64,000 nucleotides of DNA from CANLBN01 sp050633825 (GCA_050633825.1 JBOEHG010000011.1:62001-126000); one strand, 5' to 3'; counted from the first letter of the stretch, positions 44,160 through 53,132 are shown. Numbers and translations are program-made. Notes: a model not told the origin generated them from the letters alone.

Positions 44160-46157
44160 TTAACCAAGTAAAGGCGCTATTACTAAACTAACAATCGCCA
44201 TAACATTGATCAAAATATTCATAGCCGGTCCAGAAGTATCTTTAAAAGGATCGCCGACAGTATCACCCACGACTGCTGCTTTATGAACATCAGAGCCTTT
44301 ACCGCCTAAATTGCCTTTCTCGACATATTTCTTAGCGTTATCCCAAGCGCCGCCGGCATTAGCCATCATTAATGCCATCAACACGCAAGTAATTAAAGCA
44401 CCACCTAACATACCACCCAAAGCCTCAGGCCCTAATACAAAGCCAATCACTACCGGAGAAGCAACAGCAAGCACACCCGGAACAATCATTTTCTTCAGTG
44501 CCGCCTGTGTTGCAATATCGACACAACGACCACTATCAGGCTTAGCCGTTCCTTCCATCAAGCCTGGGATTTCTTTAAATTGGCGGCGAATTTCTTTGAT
44601 CATTTCAAAAGCAGCATCACCAACAGCACGCATAGTAATTGCACTAACCAAGAAAGGGAAAATACCGCCAATAAACATCCCCATTAACACCAAGGGGTTA
44701 CTGATATCTAATTCCAGTTCTTTGCCACTTGCCTTTGAGACTGTCTCAATAAATGCAGCAATAATCGCTAATGCAGCTAAACCAGCAGCACCGATAGCAA
44801 AGCCTTTACCAATAGCCGCGGTTGTATTACCCACTTCATCAAGCCCATCGGTGATTTCGCGCACATCTTCACCCAGCTCAGCCATTTCAGCAATACCGCC
44901 TGCATTATCAGCAATCGGACCATAGGCATCAATCGCCATAGTAATACCGACCGTTGATAACATTCCCACAGCACCAATACCAACACCATAAACACCGACA
45001 TCCAGTGCACTGGTAATAAAGATAATGGCTGCAATAACTAATACTGGAATCACAACAGACTCCATACCCACTGCCAAGCCTGAAATCATCACCGTTGCAG
45101 GGCCCGTTTCACCCCCTTTGGCAATATCACGTACGGGTTTAGCACCCGTATAATATTCAGTTACTAAACCAATGACGATACCACCGACAGCGCCAGCAAC
45201 CACGCACCACCAAACAGCACTACTAATATCTAAACTACCGATAACAAACCATGCAACAATAATAAAGACCACTGTTGCACCGATAGTCCCCATTCTCAAA
45301 GCAACATCAGGCGCTTTGCCGGCAGACAAGCGAACAAAAATAATACCCAGAATTGAACAAATTAAACCGGCAGAGGCTAATGCCAGAGGTGCCATCATTA
45401 ATGCTTCAGTGGCTCCCAAAGCATCCAAGGTAATTGTTGATGCGATGGCAATTGTTGCAATCATAGAGCCGCAATAGGATTCAAAAATATCAGACCCCAT
45501 ACCCGCTACATCTCCCACATTATCACCCACGTTGTCAGCTATAACACCAGGGTTACGAGGGTCATCTTCAGGGATACCTGCCTCAACTTTACCAACTAGG
45601 TCAGCACCAACATCAGCACTTTTGGTAAAAATACCTCCACCAACACGTGAAAATAATGCAACAACTGATGCACCCATACCAAAACCATGGATGGCTTCCG
45701 CATGCTCTGCACCAAAGAAGTAATATAAGGTGCCAATACCTAAAAGCCCCATGGAGGCAACCGCAAGCCCCATAATTGAACCGCCGAAAAAGGCAACACT
45801 TAATGCACTCGCGGCACCGTCAGAGGCAGCAGCCACTGTCGTACGTACATTGGCCTGAGTCGCCGTGTACATACCAATATAACCAGCAACAGAGGAGCAT
45901 AACGCACCCGCAATAAAAGCAACTGGGGTATGCCAACTACTAAACCCAATAAATAACAAAACTGTCACGATAGCCGCAAATATTCCCAAAATAGAATATT
46001 CTCGGCGCATAAAGACCATAGCCCCATCGTGAATAGCATCAGCTATTTCAGCGACAGCACCTTCTCCTGCGGAGTATTTTTTGACTAATTGATAAATAAT
46101 AAATGCAGCAACAAGACCAACGACACCCAGTGCCGGTGGCAGTAATAATAAATCCAT
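44160..46157 (-). CDS. hppA: membrane-bound proton/sodium pyrophosphatase, K+-dependent type
   Basis: A 665-residue ion pump with about 16 membrane segments that hydrolyses PPi and moves H+ and/or Na+ out of the cytoplasm. The PPi site is canonical: KSADVGADLVGKVEAGIPED, then DNVGDNVGDVAGMGSD, and KAAVVGDTVGDPFKDTSGPA near the C-terminus. The motif GNTTAAIGKGFAIG carries Ala where K+-independent enzymes have Lys (GNTTKA), so I class it as K+-dependent. Na+ versus H+ cannot be settled by eye. It is divergent from ppa and close to the PFK, which forms a pyrophosphate gene group. Confidence 0.95.
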   Translation of the reverse strand: MDLLLLPPALGVVGLVAAFIIYQLVKKYSAGEGAVAEIADAIHDGAMVFMRREYSILGIFAAIVTVLLFIGFSSWHTPVAFIAGALCSSVAGYIGMYTATQANVRTTVAAASDGAASALSVAFFGGSIMGLAVASMGLLGIGTLYYFFGAEHAEAIHGFGMGASVVALFSRVGGGIFTKSADVGADLVGKVEAGIPEDDPRNPGVIADNVGDNVGDVAGMGSDIFESYCGSMIATIAIASTITLDALGATEALMMAPLALASAGLICSILGIIFVRLSAGKAPDVALRMGTIGATVVFIIVAWFVIGSLDISSAVWWCVVAGAVGGIVIGLVTEYYTGAKPVRDIAKGGETGPATVMISGLAVGMESVVIPVLVIAAIIFITSALDVGVYGVGIGAVGMLSTVGITMAIDAYGPIADNAGGIAEMAELGEDVREITDGLDEVGNTTAAIGKGFAIGAAGLAALAIIAAFIETVSKASGKELELDISNPLVLMGMFIGGIFPFLVSAITMRAVGDAAFEMIKEIRRQFKEIPGLMEGTAKPDSGRCVDIATQAALKKMIVPGVLAVASPVVIGFVLGPEALGGMLGGALITCVLMALMMANAGGAWDNAKKYVEKGNLGGKGSDVHKAAVVGDTVGDPFKDTSGPAMNILINVMAIVSLVIAPLLG

Positions 46158-46405
46158 AACTAACCTCTAACTTATTGTTATTCTCAGGCCCGATGAATCT
46201 GGGATAATTGTAATGTTGAGGGCCTTAATTCTATGCCCCTATCTGCCATTCTATGCGAGCGCCTTTGTAACAGCAACCACATGTCAAGCCTATGGATATA
46301 AACCACTAACGGATTTCCTATACGAGGCCCTTTTTTTATATAGTTATGATAGAATTCGCCCCCGTCAAAACGCTTTCCATTTAACCTTATTTGAAGTAAA
46401 TCACT

Positions 46406-46939
46406 ATGAGCCTGAACAAAGTTCCTGCAGGTAAGAACTTGCCTGATGAAATTAACGTTATTATTGAAATTCCACTGAACGGTGAACCCGTAAAATATGA
46501 AGTTGACAAGGAGACTGGTGCTCTTTTCGTCGACCGAATCTTGGGCACAGCTATGCATTACCCTTGTAACTACGGTTATGTAAATAACACCTTATGTGGT
46601 GATGGCGATCCAGCAGATGTTATGGTCATTACTCGCTTCGGCTTAATTCCGGGTTCCGTCGTTCGTTGTCGCCCCATTGGCGTACTCAAAATGACCGATG
46701 AATCAGGTGAAGATGCAAAGATCTTGGCTGTTCCGGTAGAAAAAATTAGCCAAATGAACAAGAAAATTCAGAAGCTGGAAGATGTGCCTGAATTATTACT
46801 CAAACGTATTGCACATTTCTTTGAACACTATAAAGATTTAGAAGAAGGGAAATGGGTAAAAGTTGAAGGCTGGGAAGATGAAAATGCAGCCAAGAAAGAA
46901 ATTCTTGATGCTGTAGAGCTTTACAACAAACAGTCCTAA
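46406..46939 (+). CDS. ppa: inorganic pyrophosphatase (soluble, family I)
   Basis: A 177-residue cytoplasmic enzyme. Family blocks are INVIIEIPLNGEPVKYEVDK, ALFVDRILGTAMHYPCNYGY, the signature DGDPADVMVITRFGL with the metal-binding Asp residues, and DESGEDAKILAVP. Length is typical. The gene is divergent from hppA; the 248 bases between them hold promoters for both. A possible -10 (TAGAAT, about 46350) is seen upstream of ppa but without a clear -35. Confidence 0.96.
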   Translation: MSLNKVPAGKNLPDEINVIIEIPLNGEPVKYEVDKETGALFVDRILGTAMHYPCNYGYVNNTLCGDGDPADVMVITRFGLIPGSVVRCRPIGVLKMTDESGEDAKILAVPVEKISQMNKKIQKLEDVPELLLKRIAHFFEHYKDLEEGKWVKVEGWEDENAAKKEILDAVELYNKQS

Positions 46940-46946
46940 GTTGTTA

Positions 46947-46970
46947 GTACCCGGACAACAGTCCGGGTAC
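46947..46970 (+). terminator. hairpin terminator after ppa
   Basis: GTACCCGGAC and GTCCGGGTAC form a perfect ten-pair stem with an AACA loop, eight bases after the ppa stop. An imperfect T-rich stretch (ATTTAATT) follows. The next gene converges on it, so it may serve both strands. Confidence 0.65.
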
Positions 46971-46998
46971 ATTTAATTCGGATATCATCAGTTTACAT

Positions 46999-47724
46999 CT
47001 AAACATTATCATCCGGCACAAGTCGCAAATGGCTGGTATCAATTGGCGCGGCCTCTACCTTCCTTTTCTCTGATTCTTTTAATAAGTTCTCCCCTGATTC
47101 AGTAAGCGATAAATTAGGCACCTCTATTTTTGACGGACTTGCAGGCCTTCGCTCAGACGCCTTCAAAAGGGATTCACCATAGGGGGTCAGCTCCCAATCC
47201 AGAGCATTCATATCAATAACCGCATTTAATGCTGCGGGTCGCTCATCGTCTTTTAACAAATTACCTTCTTGAGGCAATACGGCCAAATGCTCCGTATGAA
47301 TATCGACTTTATTGTCTATTATCTTACGATCATCCGACAAACGCGTTCCTGCAGGTGCCAATTGCCATTCTTTATCTGCTTTAGAAGGTGAGCTTTGCTC
47401 TTGTGTCATCGGCACTGCTGTTTTGCCAGCTGACTTACTACTATTTTGACTGGTACTGGATTGATCTTCTTGTTTTGAAGCAACAGGGGCCATTGACTCA
47501 ATAGCACTCATAGCACCTGCATTCAATAAAATATCTTGATAGCGTTGTGCTTCACTTAAAGTGAGACCACGCTTTAGAGGAACAGGCTTACCTGTAAATA
47601 AGCTATCGATTTTTGCGTCATTCGCCTTAAACACTTTTTGTAAATTACGTTTTACATCGGGAATAGTATGGCCCAGTGCAATATCACCGCGAAAAATAAT
47701 CGCATATGTGTCTGAATCACTCAC
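46999..47724 (-). CDS. repeat protein of unknown function with a conserved N-terminal domain
   Basis: A 241-residue protein, no signal peptide. Residues 1-68 form a compact domain (YAIIFRGDIALGHTIPDVKR, then IDSLFTGKPVPLKRGLTLSEAQRYQDILLNAGA) that I have seen at the start of other gammaproteobacterial proteins of unknown role. A linker rich in Ser, Gln and Lys follows. From about residue 113 there are four to five copies of a 28-30 residue repeat with the pattern (L/W)xLxPxGxxLLKxxERxPAxxxxIDxxxL. Variants are WQLAPAGTRLSDDRK, LAVLPQEGNLLKDDERPA, WELTPYGESLLKASERRPA and LSLTESGENLLKESEKRK. The function is unknown. Confidence 0.7.
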   Translation of the reverse strand: MSDSDTYAIIFRGDIALGHTIPDVKRNLQKVFKANDAKIDSLFTGKPVPLKRGLTLSEAQRYQDILLNAGAMSAIESMAPVASKQEDQSSTSQNSSKSAGKTAVPMTQEQSSPSKADKEWQLAPAGTRLSDDRKIIDNKVDIHTEHLAVLPQEGNLLKDDERPAALNAVIDMNALDWELTPYGESLLKASERRPASPSKIEVPNLSLTESGENLLKESEKRKVEAAPIDTSHLRLVPDDNV

Positions 47725-47744
47725 CGCGCACTCCTCTTAAAGAT

Positions 47745-48572
47745 TTACTCATCTAAACGATGATCCATTTCAAGGGAAGGCATTTCAGCATGAGCTTTAC
47801 CCACCTGCTTGGCCGGCACACCTGCAACAGTTGTATGCGCAGGTACATCATTTAAAACCAGACTACCCGCCCCTACTTTTACACCATCACCAACAGTAAT
47901 ATTACCTAATAACTTAGCGCCAGCACTCAATAAAACACCACTACCCACTTTAGGGTGACGTTGACAACTGCTGGCCCCAGACCCACCTAAAGTCACAGCG
48001 TGGAGTATCGATACATCATCCCCCACTACCGCTGTCTCACCAATCACGAGCCCCGTGGCATGATCAAGCATAATGCCTGAGCCTAACTGAGCCCCGGGAT
48101 GAATATCCACATCAAATAATTCTGAAATACGATGCTGAAAGTATAAGGCAAGAACTTGTCTGTCCTGTTGCCACAACCAGTGAGCAATTCGATAGGACTG
48201 TATGGCATGAAAGCCTTTAAAATAAAGCAGTGGGATAATGTATTGATCGCAAGCAGCATCCCTCGTGTAATGTGCGAGCAAGTCACCTAACATTTCATCA
48301 AGTATTTCCGGGTTTGATGCAATTGCTTCTTGAAAAATACCATGGACAGACATTGCGGGAACGGCATCACTCGTAATACGGTTTGCTAGATAAAATGTAA
48401 TCGCCTCTTGGAAGCTATCGTGATTCAACACATTACTGTGAAAAAAGCTGGCCATTACCGGTTGTGCCTGACTAGCCTCACGGGCCTCTTGTGTAATGGA
48501 TTCCCATACAGCCTGATGACGTTTCGCTGCATGATGAATTCGGCTGATGGATGGCGTCGTTGTCATAGACAA
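47745..48572 (-). CDS. cysE: serine O-acetyltransferase
   Basis: CysE makes O-acetylserine, the acceptor for cysteine synthesis. The 275-residue protein has the N-terminal helical domain (AVWESITQEAREASQAQP, VLNHDSFQEAITFYLANR) and a left-handed hexapeptide-repeat domain with DIHPGAQLGSGIMLDHATGLVIGETAVVGDDVSILHAVTLGG, followed by RHPKVGSGVLLSAGAKLLGNI. The catalytic Asp/His pair is in DHATG. The C-terminal tail (HAEMPSLEMDHRLDE) may carry feedback control. The repeat protein follows it after 20 bases. Confidence 0.96.
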   Translation of the reverse strand: MSMTTTPSISRIHHAAKRHQAVWESITQEAREASQAQPVMASFFHSNVLNHDSFQEAITFYLANRITSDAVPAMSVHGIFQEAIASNPEILDEMLGDLLAHYTRDAACDQYIIPLLYFKGFHAIQSYRIAHWLWQQDRQVLALYFQHRISELFDVDIHPGAQLGSGIMLDHATGLVIGETAVVGDDVSILHAVTLGGSGASSCQRHPKVGSGVLLSAGAKLLGNITVGDGVKVGAGSLVLNDVPAHTTVAGVPAKQVGKAHAEMPSLEMDHRLDE

Positions 48573-48646
48573 TTTGTTCCTATAATTTCAGACAGAGATG
48601 ACTCTTAAAAGGCGAGGATCTTAAACCTTAAATAAGGCCTCTTAAC

Positions 48647-49387
48647 TTAAGTAGGTGGAAAAATAGCAGTCCTAATATACCGCTGATAAATATAATCGAT
48701 ATTCTCAGCAATAGCTTCTTTTTCTGCAATTTCATGCTCTGACAAAAGCGCTACCAGCTTATCCAATGTCCATTGTTTTTGATAGCGTTCTGCTACCGGG
48801 TGATAACTAAGGTGCCAAGGCTCTGGCATTACCCCTCCTTTATCGGAGCAAAAAGGAAAGTAAAAACCAGGCATGACCTGCTTTGCCAAGTAATGTTTCA
48901 GCCAATCAACCATGGGAGCAAAAGGGCCATCCCCTTGATATTCATCTGGCACCAACTGGAGAGAATAATCTTTTTCAATAGCCGCTTTATCATAAATATC
49001 CATATCGGTACCCCAATGATGACGAGATGCCCCTGGGAGGGCCGACCACCGCAAAACGCGCTCGACCCGTTCCAAAGACGTCATAGAGGACAGATCCAAC
49101 TCACAACTATTGTCATCCAGCACAGGGCGAAGCCCTGTTAATTTTGCATTCCAGATCCATAGTTGCCGTTCAAAATTTCGATAACCGCTGACTATCGACA
49201 ACTCAAAACCTTCTTTGGCCGCCTCTTGACAAAGTACTTTCCAAGGCTCAAGGACATCTATATGAATACCTATATTGGTATTTGTACCATCAACCAGAAA
49301 ACATATAGGTTCTTCAGAACAACCCATAACAATAGCGTCCTCTTTATGAGAGATCGCACTTATACTACTTGTGACTGAATTAACCAT
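48647..49387 (-). CDS. M15 family D-Ala-D-Ala carboxypeptidase-like protein
   Basis: A 246-residue VanY/M15B-type metallopeptidase. Core motifs are SGYRNFERQLWIWNAKLTG, the zinc site SRHHWGTDMDIYD (HxxxxxxD) and the third ligand region PEPWHLSYHP. I see no signal peptide or membrane anchor at the N-terminus, which is odd for a cell-wall enzyme; it may act on cytoplasmic muropeptides or use another route. LD-carboxypeptidase activity is also possible. Confidence 0.85.
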   Translation of the reverse strand: MVNSVTSSISAISHKEDAIVMGCSEEPICFLVDGTNTNIGIHIDVLEPWKVLCQEAAKEGFELSIVSGYRNFERQLWIWNAKLTGLRPVLDDNSCELDLSSMTSLERVERVLRWSALPGASRHHWGTDMDIYDKAAIEKDYSLQLVPDEYQGDGPFAPMVDWLKHYLAKQVMPGFYFPFCSDKGGVMPEPWHLSYHPVAERYQKQWTLDKLVALLSEHEIAEKEAIAENIDYIYQRYIRTAIFPPT

Positions 49388-49493
49388 AAAACCGAATAAA
49401 TACTTTCCACTCTTATTACAAAAATGTATAGTTCAAGTTAATGCTTTTCATAGCTTCCTATAACAATAATAAAGTATTCATGAGGTTTGTCTA

Positions 49494-49754
49494 ATGAGTA
49501 AGGAAACCAGTGATTTACTCAATCTTAAAAATCTTGGCGCTGCATCTGTAAATATACTACATGCCGTTGGTATTAATAGCTATTCAGATTTACAGGAAGT
49601 AGGACCGGTCGAGGTCTACAAGCGAATAAAAAATAGAGATATTCACGTCTCAAAAGTCATGCTCTACGCATTACAAGGGGCATTATTGAATACCCATTGG
49701 AATGAATTAGAACCTGACCTCAAACACCAGTTATTAGAAGAAGCCGGGGAATAA
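49494..49754 (+). CDS. stand-alone TfoX/Sxy C-terminal-like domain protein
   Basis: An 86-residue protein. The sequence LLNLKNLGAASVNILHAVGI, NSYSDLQEVGPVEVYKRIK and MLYALQGALLNTHWNELEPD has the helix-hairpin-helix-like pattern of the C-terminal half of TfoX/Sxy. The N-terminal half of that competence regulator is absent. A GAGG lies six bases before the ATG. Stand-alone forms are known but their role is not; ComF at 5.9 kb is the only other competence-related gene here. Confidence 0.75.
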   Translation: MSKETSDLLNLKNLGAASVNILHAVGINSYSDLQEVGPVEVYKRIKNRDIHVSKVMLYALQGALLNTHWNELEPDLKHQLLEEAGE

Positions 49755-50308
49755 ATTTGTCATTCGTTTAGAGAACGAGAAAGGTTTAACATTGCTCTTT
49801 TATCTTACCAATCTTCTACCGAAAAATTGATTATCTAAACAATTTATAACCTAGTAAATGTTAATTTAAGCCCTACCCGCCACATAGGATCAACCAGCAA
49901 AAACCAGCATCAGAAGATTCGTTACAAAAATAATTACTCTTGCTTTAAATCATGCCACTTCTTTCCTATACCGTAAGCAATTAACCGCAAAATATAAGTA
50001 TTATTTTTAGGTTTTGAGTTATTAATATTTTATTGATCAACGGAAATGTTCAATATGAAATTAAAAGCCCCTTCCCATACTCTACTTCATTATTTTATAC
50101 AAAAAACAGGTAAACCATGCTCCAAGTATCATCTTCGATGATGCATTACAGAATGTGACTCAAGAACAATAAATCCGCTCAATTAACCCTATCGTAAAAA
50201 GAAGCGCTTACTATTGAATTATTGCTGTCTGGACTTATCTATAGGAAGTAATGTAGATTTCTACATTATCGACTACAGACTGATTATTTTTTGCTCACAG
50301 AGGTAGAT
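49755..50308. other. 554-base non-coding stretch with a palindrome before htpX
   Basis: No convincing gene. The longest small frame on the plus strand (from about 50047, 32 codons) lacks a ribosome site and motifs. Near the right end lies a perfect palindrome. The rest is AT-rich without clear structure. Confidence 0.5.
50249..50268. promoter_or_regulatory. palindrome upstream of htpX
   Basis: TAATGTAG, ATTT, CTACATTA: two perfect eight-base arms, 40 bases before the htpX start. Outer GTCTG and CAGAC also pair (about 50227 and 50275). It could be an operator or a leader hairpin for the htpX-Rieske transcript. Confidence 0.45.
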
Positions 50309-51199
50309 ATGTTACGTATCGGCTTGTTTTTATTAACAAACATTGCTGTTTTAATTGTTGCAAGTATTACATTGCAGCTTCTAGGTGTAGAACATTACCT
50401 CCAAGGTAGTGAATTGAATTTGACCAGCCTACTTATATTTTGTGCTATTTTTGGCTTTGCGGGTGCACTAATATCGCTATTTATCTCTAAATGGATGGCC
50501 AAACGCTCTACAGGCACTCAAATTATTGAACAGCCACGTACACCAGAAGAACGCTGGTTAGTAGAAACTACCCGTGAGCTGGCTGAAAAAGCGGGGATTG
50601 GTATGCCTGAGGTCGGTATTTTCCCGGCACAAGAGTCCAATGCCTTTGCTACAGGCTGGAACCGAAATAACGCCTTGGTTGCCGTTAGCCAAGGCCTCTT
50701 GCAACGCTTTAACCGTGATGAAGCTCGCGCCGTTATTGCCCATGAAATTGGTCATGTTGCCAATGGAGATATGATCACTTTGACGCTGATACAAGGAGTG
50801 GTAAATACCTTTGTGATGTTCTTTGCCCGCATCATTGGCCACACTGTTGATAAGGTGATCTTTAAAAATGAGCGTGGACATGGAATAGGTTTTTATATTG
50901 CAACCTTTATAGCTGAAATGGTATTAGCTGTACTGGCCAGTATTATTGTGATGAAGTTCTCTCGCTACCGTGAATACCGGGCAGATGTTGCAGGGGCTAA
51001 CTTGGCGGATAGAGGTGCTATGATTGGTGCACTTAATCGTTTGCTAGCAGAGCAAAAAGCACAAATGCCCAGCTCCATGCCAGATACGATGCATGCCTTT
51101 GGTATTAGTGGTGGATTTAAACAAAACTTCGCCAAATTATTCTCGAGTCATCCCCCACTCGAAGATCGCATTCGCGCACTGCAACAGAATATGTCATGA
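50309..51199 (+). CDS. htpX: membrane metalloprotease HtpX
   Basis: HtpX is an M48 zinc protease of the inner membrane that degrades damaged membrane proteins. I start it at the ATG at 50309 (MLRIGLFLLTNIAVL, AGAGG before it), giving 296 residues; a TTG six codons upstream is less likely. Two membrane segments lie at the N-terminus (about 3-22 and 34-55). The zinc site is HEIGH in AVIAHEIGHVANGD with the third ligand in SRYREYRADVAGA. SSHPPLEDRI ends the protein. It overlaps the Rieske gene by four bases (ATGA). Confidence 0.96.
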   Translation: MLRIGLFLLTNIAVLIVASITLQLLGVEHYLQGSELNLTSLLIFCAIFGFAGALISLFISKWMAKRSTGTQIIEQPRTPEERWLVETTRELAEKAGIGMPEVGIFPAQESNAFATGWNRNNALVAVSQGLLQRFNRDEARAVIAHEIGHVANGDMITLTLIQGVVNTFVMFFARIIGHTVDKVIFKNERGHGIGFYIATFIAEMVLAVLASIIVMKFSRYREYRADVAGANLADRGAMIGALNRLLAEQKAQMPSSMPDTMHAFGISGGFKQNFAKLFSSHPPLEDRIRALQQNMS

Positions 51200-51525
51200 C
51201 ACCCGATCATCACCCCCTCTGCCATTTAGATGATATTCCAAATAATGGCAGTAAGGGGTTTAGCTATCAGGGGCAAGCTATATTCGCTGTCCGTAAAAAT
51301 GATAACGTATTCGTTTACTCAAATCAGTGCCCTCACCTTGGTTTACCGCTGGAATGGCAAGCGGATAAATTTCTCACCAACGATGATTCACTTATTCAGT
51401 GCGCCACGCACGGCGCGCTATTTGAGATTGACTCAGGGCAATGTATTGTCGGCCCTTGTCAGGGTCAAAAACTAATCCGAATTGAAACATCTATTCACGA
51501 TCAATTTGTGTATTGCAATCTGTAA
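51196..51525 (+). CDS. Rieske [2Fe-2S] ferredoxin-like protein
   Basis: A 109-residue soluble protein with both Rieske cluster boxes: CPHLGLPL (CxH) and CATHGALFEIDSGQC (CxxH). It lacks a membrane anchor, so it is a NirD/ferredoxin-like Rieske protein and not part of a bc complex. Its ATG is within the htpX stop region (ATGA), and so it is translationally coupled to a protease gene. The redox partner is unknown. Confidence 0.9.
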   Translation: MTPDHHPLCHLDDIPNNGSKGFSYQGQAIFAVRKNDNVFVYSNQCPHLGLPLEWQADKFLTNDDSLIQCATHGALFEIDSGQCIVGPCQGQKLIRIETSIHDQFVYCNL

Positions 51526-51613
51526 ACAAACACATAAGAATACCCTTACATACTCATAAAAATAAATATTACTTAATAGCGTTTACCCGCTAATAAGAAG
51601 CTAGAGGGAATCT

Positions 51614-53110
51614 ATGTTAAAAAAAGATATTATTACCGGCATTACACTCTTTTTCTCCTGCTACTATGTTTTAAGTGCCAACCCTACTCTACTATCATCA
51701 GCGGGTGTGCCAGCCTCAAGCGTATTACTGGGGACGCTGATTGTTATTATTCTAGGCAATTTATCTGGCGCCATTGCCACCAATACCGGATTAATTATTG
51801 CGCCTGCATTAGGTATTAGTGCCTTTTTCGCCAACTATATTGAAAATGCTCAAGGCTTTGATTGGACTCATGGACTCATTGTATCCGCTGTTAGCGGGCT
51901 ACTAATTATTATCACCTCTTTTTGTACCGATTGGCGCAACACTATTGTCAATCATTTACCCGAACCCGTTACGATCGGCATAAAGGCAACCATTGGTTCT
52001 ATTCTAGTGGGTGCAAGCTTTGGTTTAATGGATCAGATTATTGATAATCAATTAATGGAAAAACGATTTATTGTTTTATTAATGGCCATGGCAGTATTAA
52101 TCACTATTTGCATCATCAAGGCACGTCAACACTACAAGGAAAGAGCAACAGGCTGGGTACTGACATTTTTATCCCTAGAGCATCTTATAGCCGTGATATT
52201 TGTGACGAGTACTTTGTACCTAATGGCACCAGAGGTTATTACTTCCTACCCTGAATCAAGTGAGCTTTCTTTTATCGTTTTTCCATCGTTATTGGAAACA
52301 CGCTTCACCTTCTCTCAATTGATGACAGCAATACCCTTAGTTATTACCTTATGGTTTATTATCATTACCGATATACCAGGCACACCTCCAGCCGTATTAC
52401 CAAAGAAAATGATACAGCAAAATGAAAAGCGCTACGTGAATAGAGGCTTTAAAAACGACAGCATCTTTACATTCTTGTCTCCCTTGTTAGGGACAACTTC
52501 AACAATTTATTATGCAGAAAACCAACTATTAACGGAAAATGATCGCTACACTAAAACCATTGGCTTAACGGTGTCGTTTTTATTTTTAGTATGCCTGCTG
52601 ATTTTACTCGGATCGCAATTCACTGATTTATATAACATCAGCTTGCAGCGTATTATCCCACCATTGGCAGTAGCGCCTGTTCTACTTTATATCGGTTTAT
52701 TTGTTATTGCTAATTCATTTATTAGTAGTTCAACTGACGGTACTTCAGAGAACTCTCCAAACAATAATGATGCATTGACCACTAAGGGCTTTCGTTATTA
52801 TTTACCTGCGGCGTTAGCCGTAGTATTAACACCTAAAATTGGGCCAGAATATAGTCTGCCTATTACTATTTTAAGTTACTGGCTAACAAGAAGTTATAGA
52901 CGAGAGAAAACGCATATTTCCTTTAAGATAATTTCTGGAGGCGCTTGTTTTACTTTATTTGTTTACTTTGCTTTATTAGTTTCTAATGATGAAGACAAGT
53001 CAAGCGAGAAGGACATCACACAAACGAGTAAGACGTATAGCCATTACATAATAGAAAAGAGCAATACTCTAAAAGCGACTAAATACTCTATAGTCAGTGG
53101 CCCAACTTAA
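51614..53110 (+). CDS. divergent NCS2/AzgA-type permease
   Basis: A 498-residue membrane protein with 12-14 membrane segments. The N-terminal ANPTLLSSAGVPASSVLLGT and the TM3 region APALGISAFFANYI match the AzgA-type (hypoxanthine/guanine/adenine) pattern, where APGMGLNAFF is usual. The TM10 region is LLGTTSTIYYAENQ in place of LLGTSTVTTYVES. These changes in substrate-site motifs make the cargo uncertain. A polar C-terminal tail of about 40 residues is unusual. GAGG precedes the ATG. Confidence 0.78.
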   Translation: MLKKDIITGITLFFSCYYVLSANPTLLSSAGVPASSVLLGTLIVIILGNLSGAIATNTGLIIAPALGISAFFANYIENAQGFDWTHGLIVSAVSGLLIIITSFCTDWRNTIVNHLPEPVTIGIKATIGSILVGASFGLMDQIIDNQLMEKRFIVLLMAMAVLITICIIKARQHYKERATGWVLTFLSLEHLIAVIFVTSTLYLMAPEVITSYPESSELSFIVFPSLLETRFTFSQLMTAIPLVITLWFIIITDIPGTPPAVLPKKMIQQNEKRYVNRGFKNDSIFTFLSPLLGTTSTIYYAENQLLTENDRYTKTIGLTVSFLFLVCLLILLGSQFTDLYNISLQRIIPPLAVAPVLLYIGLFVIANSFISSSTDGTSENSPNNNDALTTKGFRYYLPAALAVVLTPKIGPEYSLPITILSYWLTRSYRREKTHISFKIISGGACFTLFVYFALLVSNDEDKSSEKDITQTSKTYSHYIIEKSNTLKATKYSIVSGPT

Positions 53111-53120
53111 TCATTGGGCC
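53099..53120. terminator. hairpin at the end of the permease gene
   Basis: GGCCCAA and TTGGGCC pair around an eight-base loop that holds the stop codon. The next gene converges on it. There is no T-run, so its strength as a terminator is doubtful. Confidence 0.4.
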
Positions 53121-53132
53121 ATGATAACTGCT

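Noticed and set aside
44311..44925. A 204-codon plus-strand frame antisense to hppA.
   Set aside because: It is the shadow of a long, highly biased membrane-protein gene; the composition (Ser/Pro/Ile/Ala) is what the complement of hydrophobic codons gives.
46184..46558. A minus-strand frame of 124 codons over the hppA-ppa gap.
   Set aside because: It runs antisense into ppa, has no motif and covers the promoter region of both genes.
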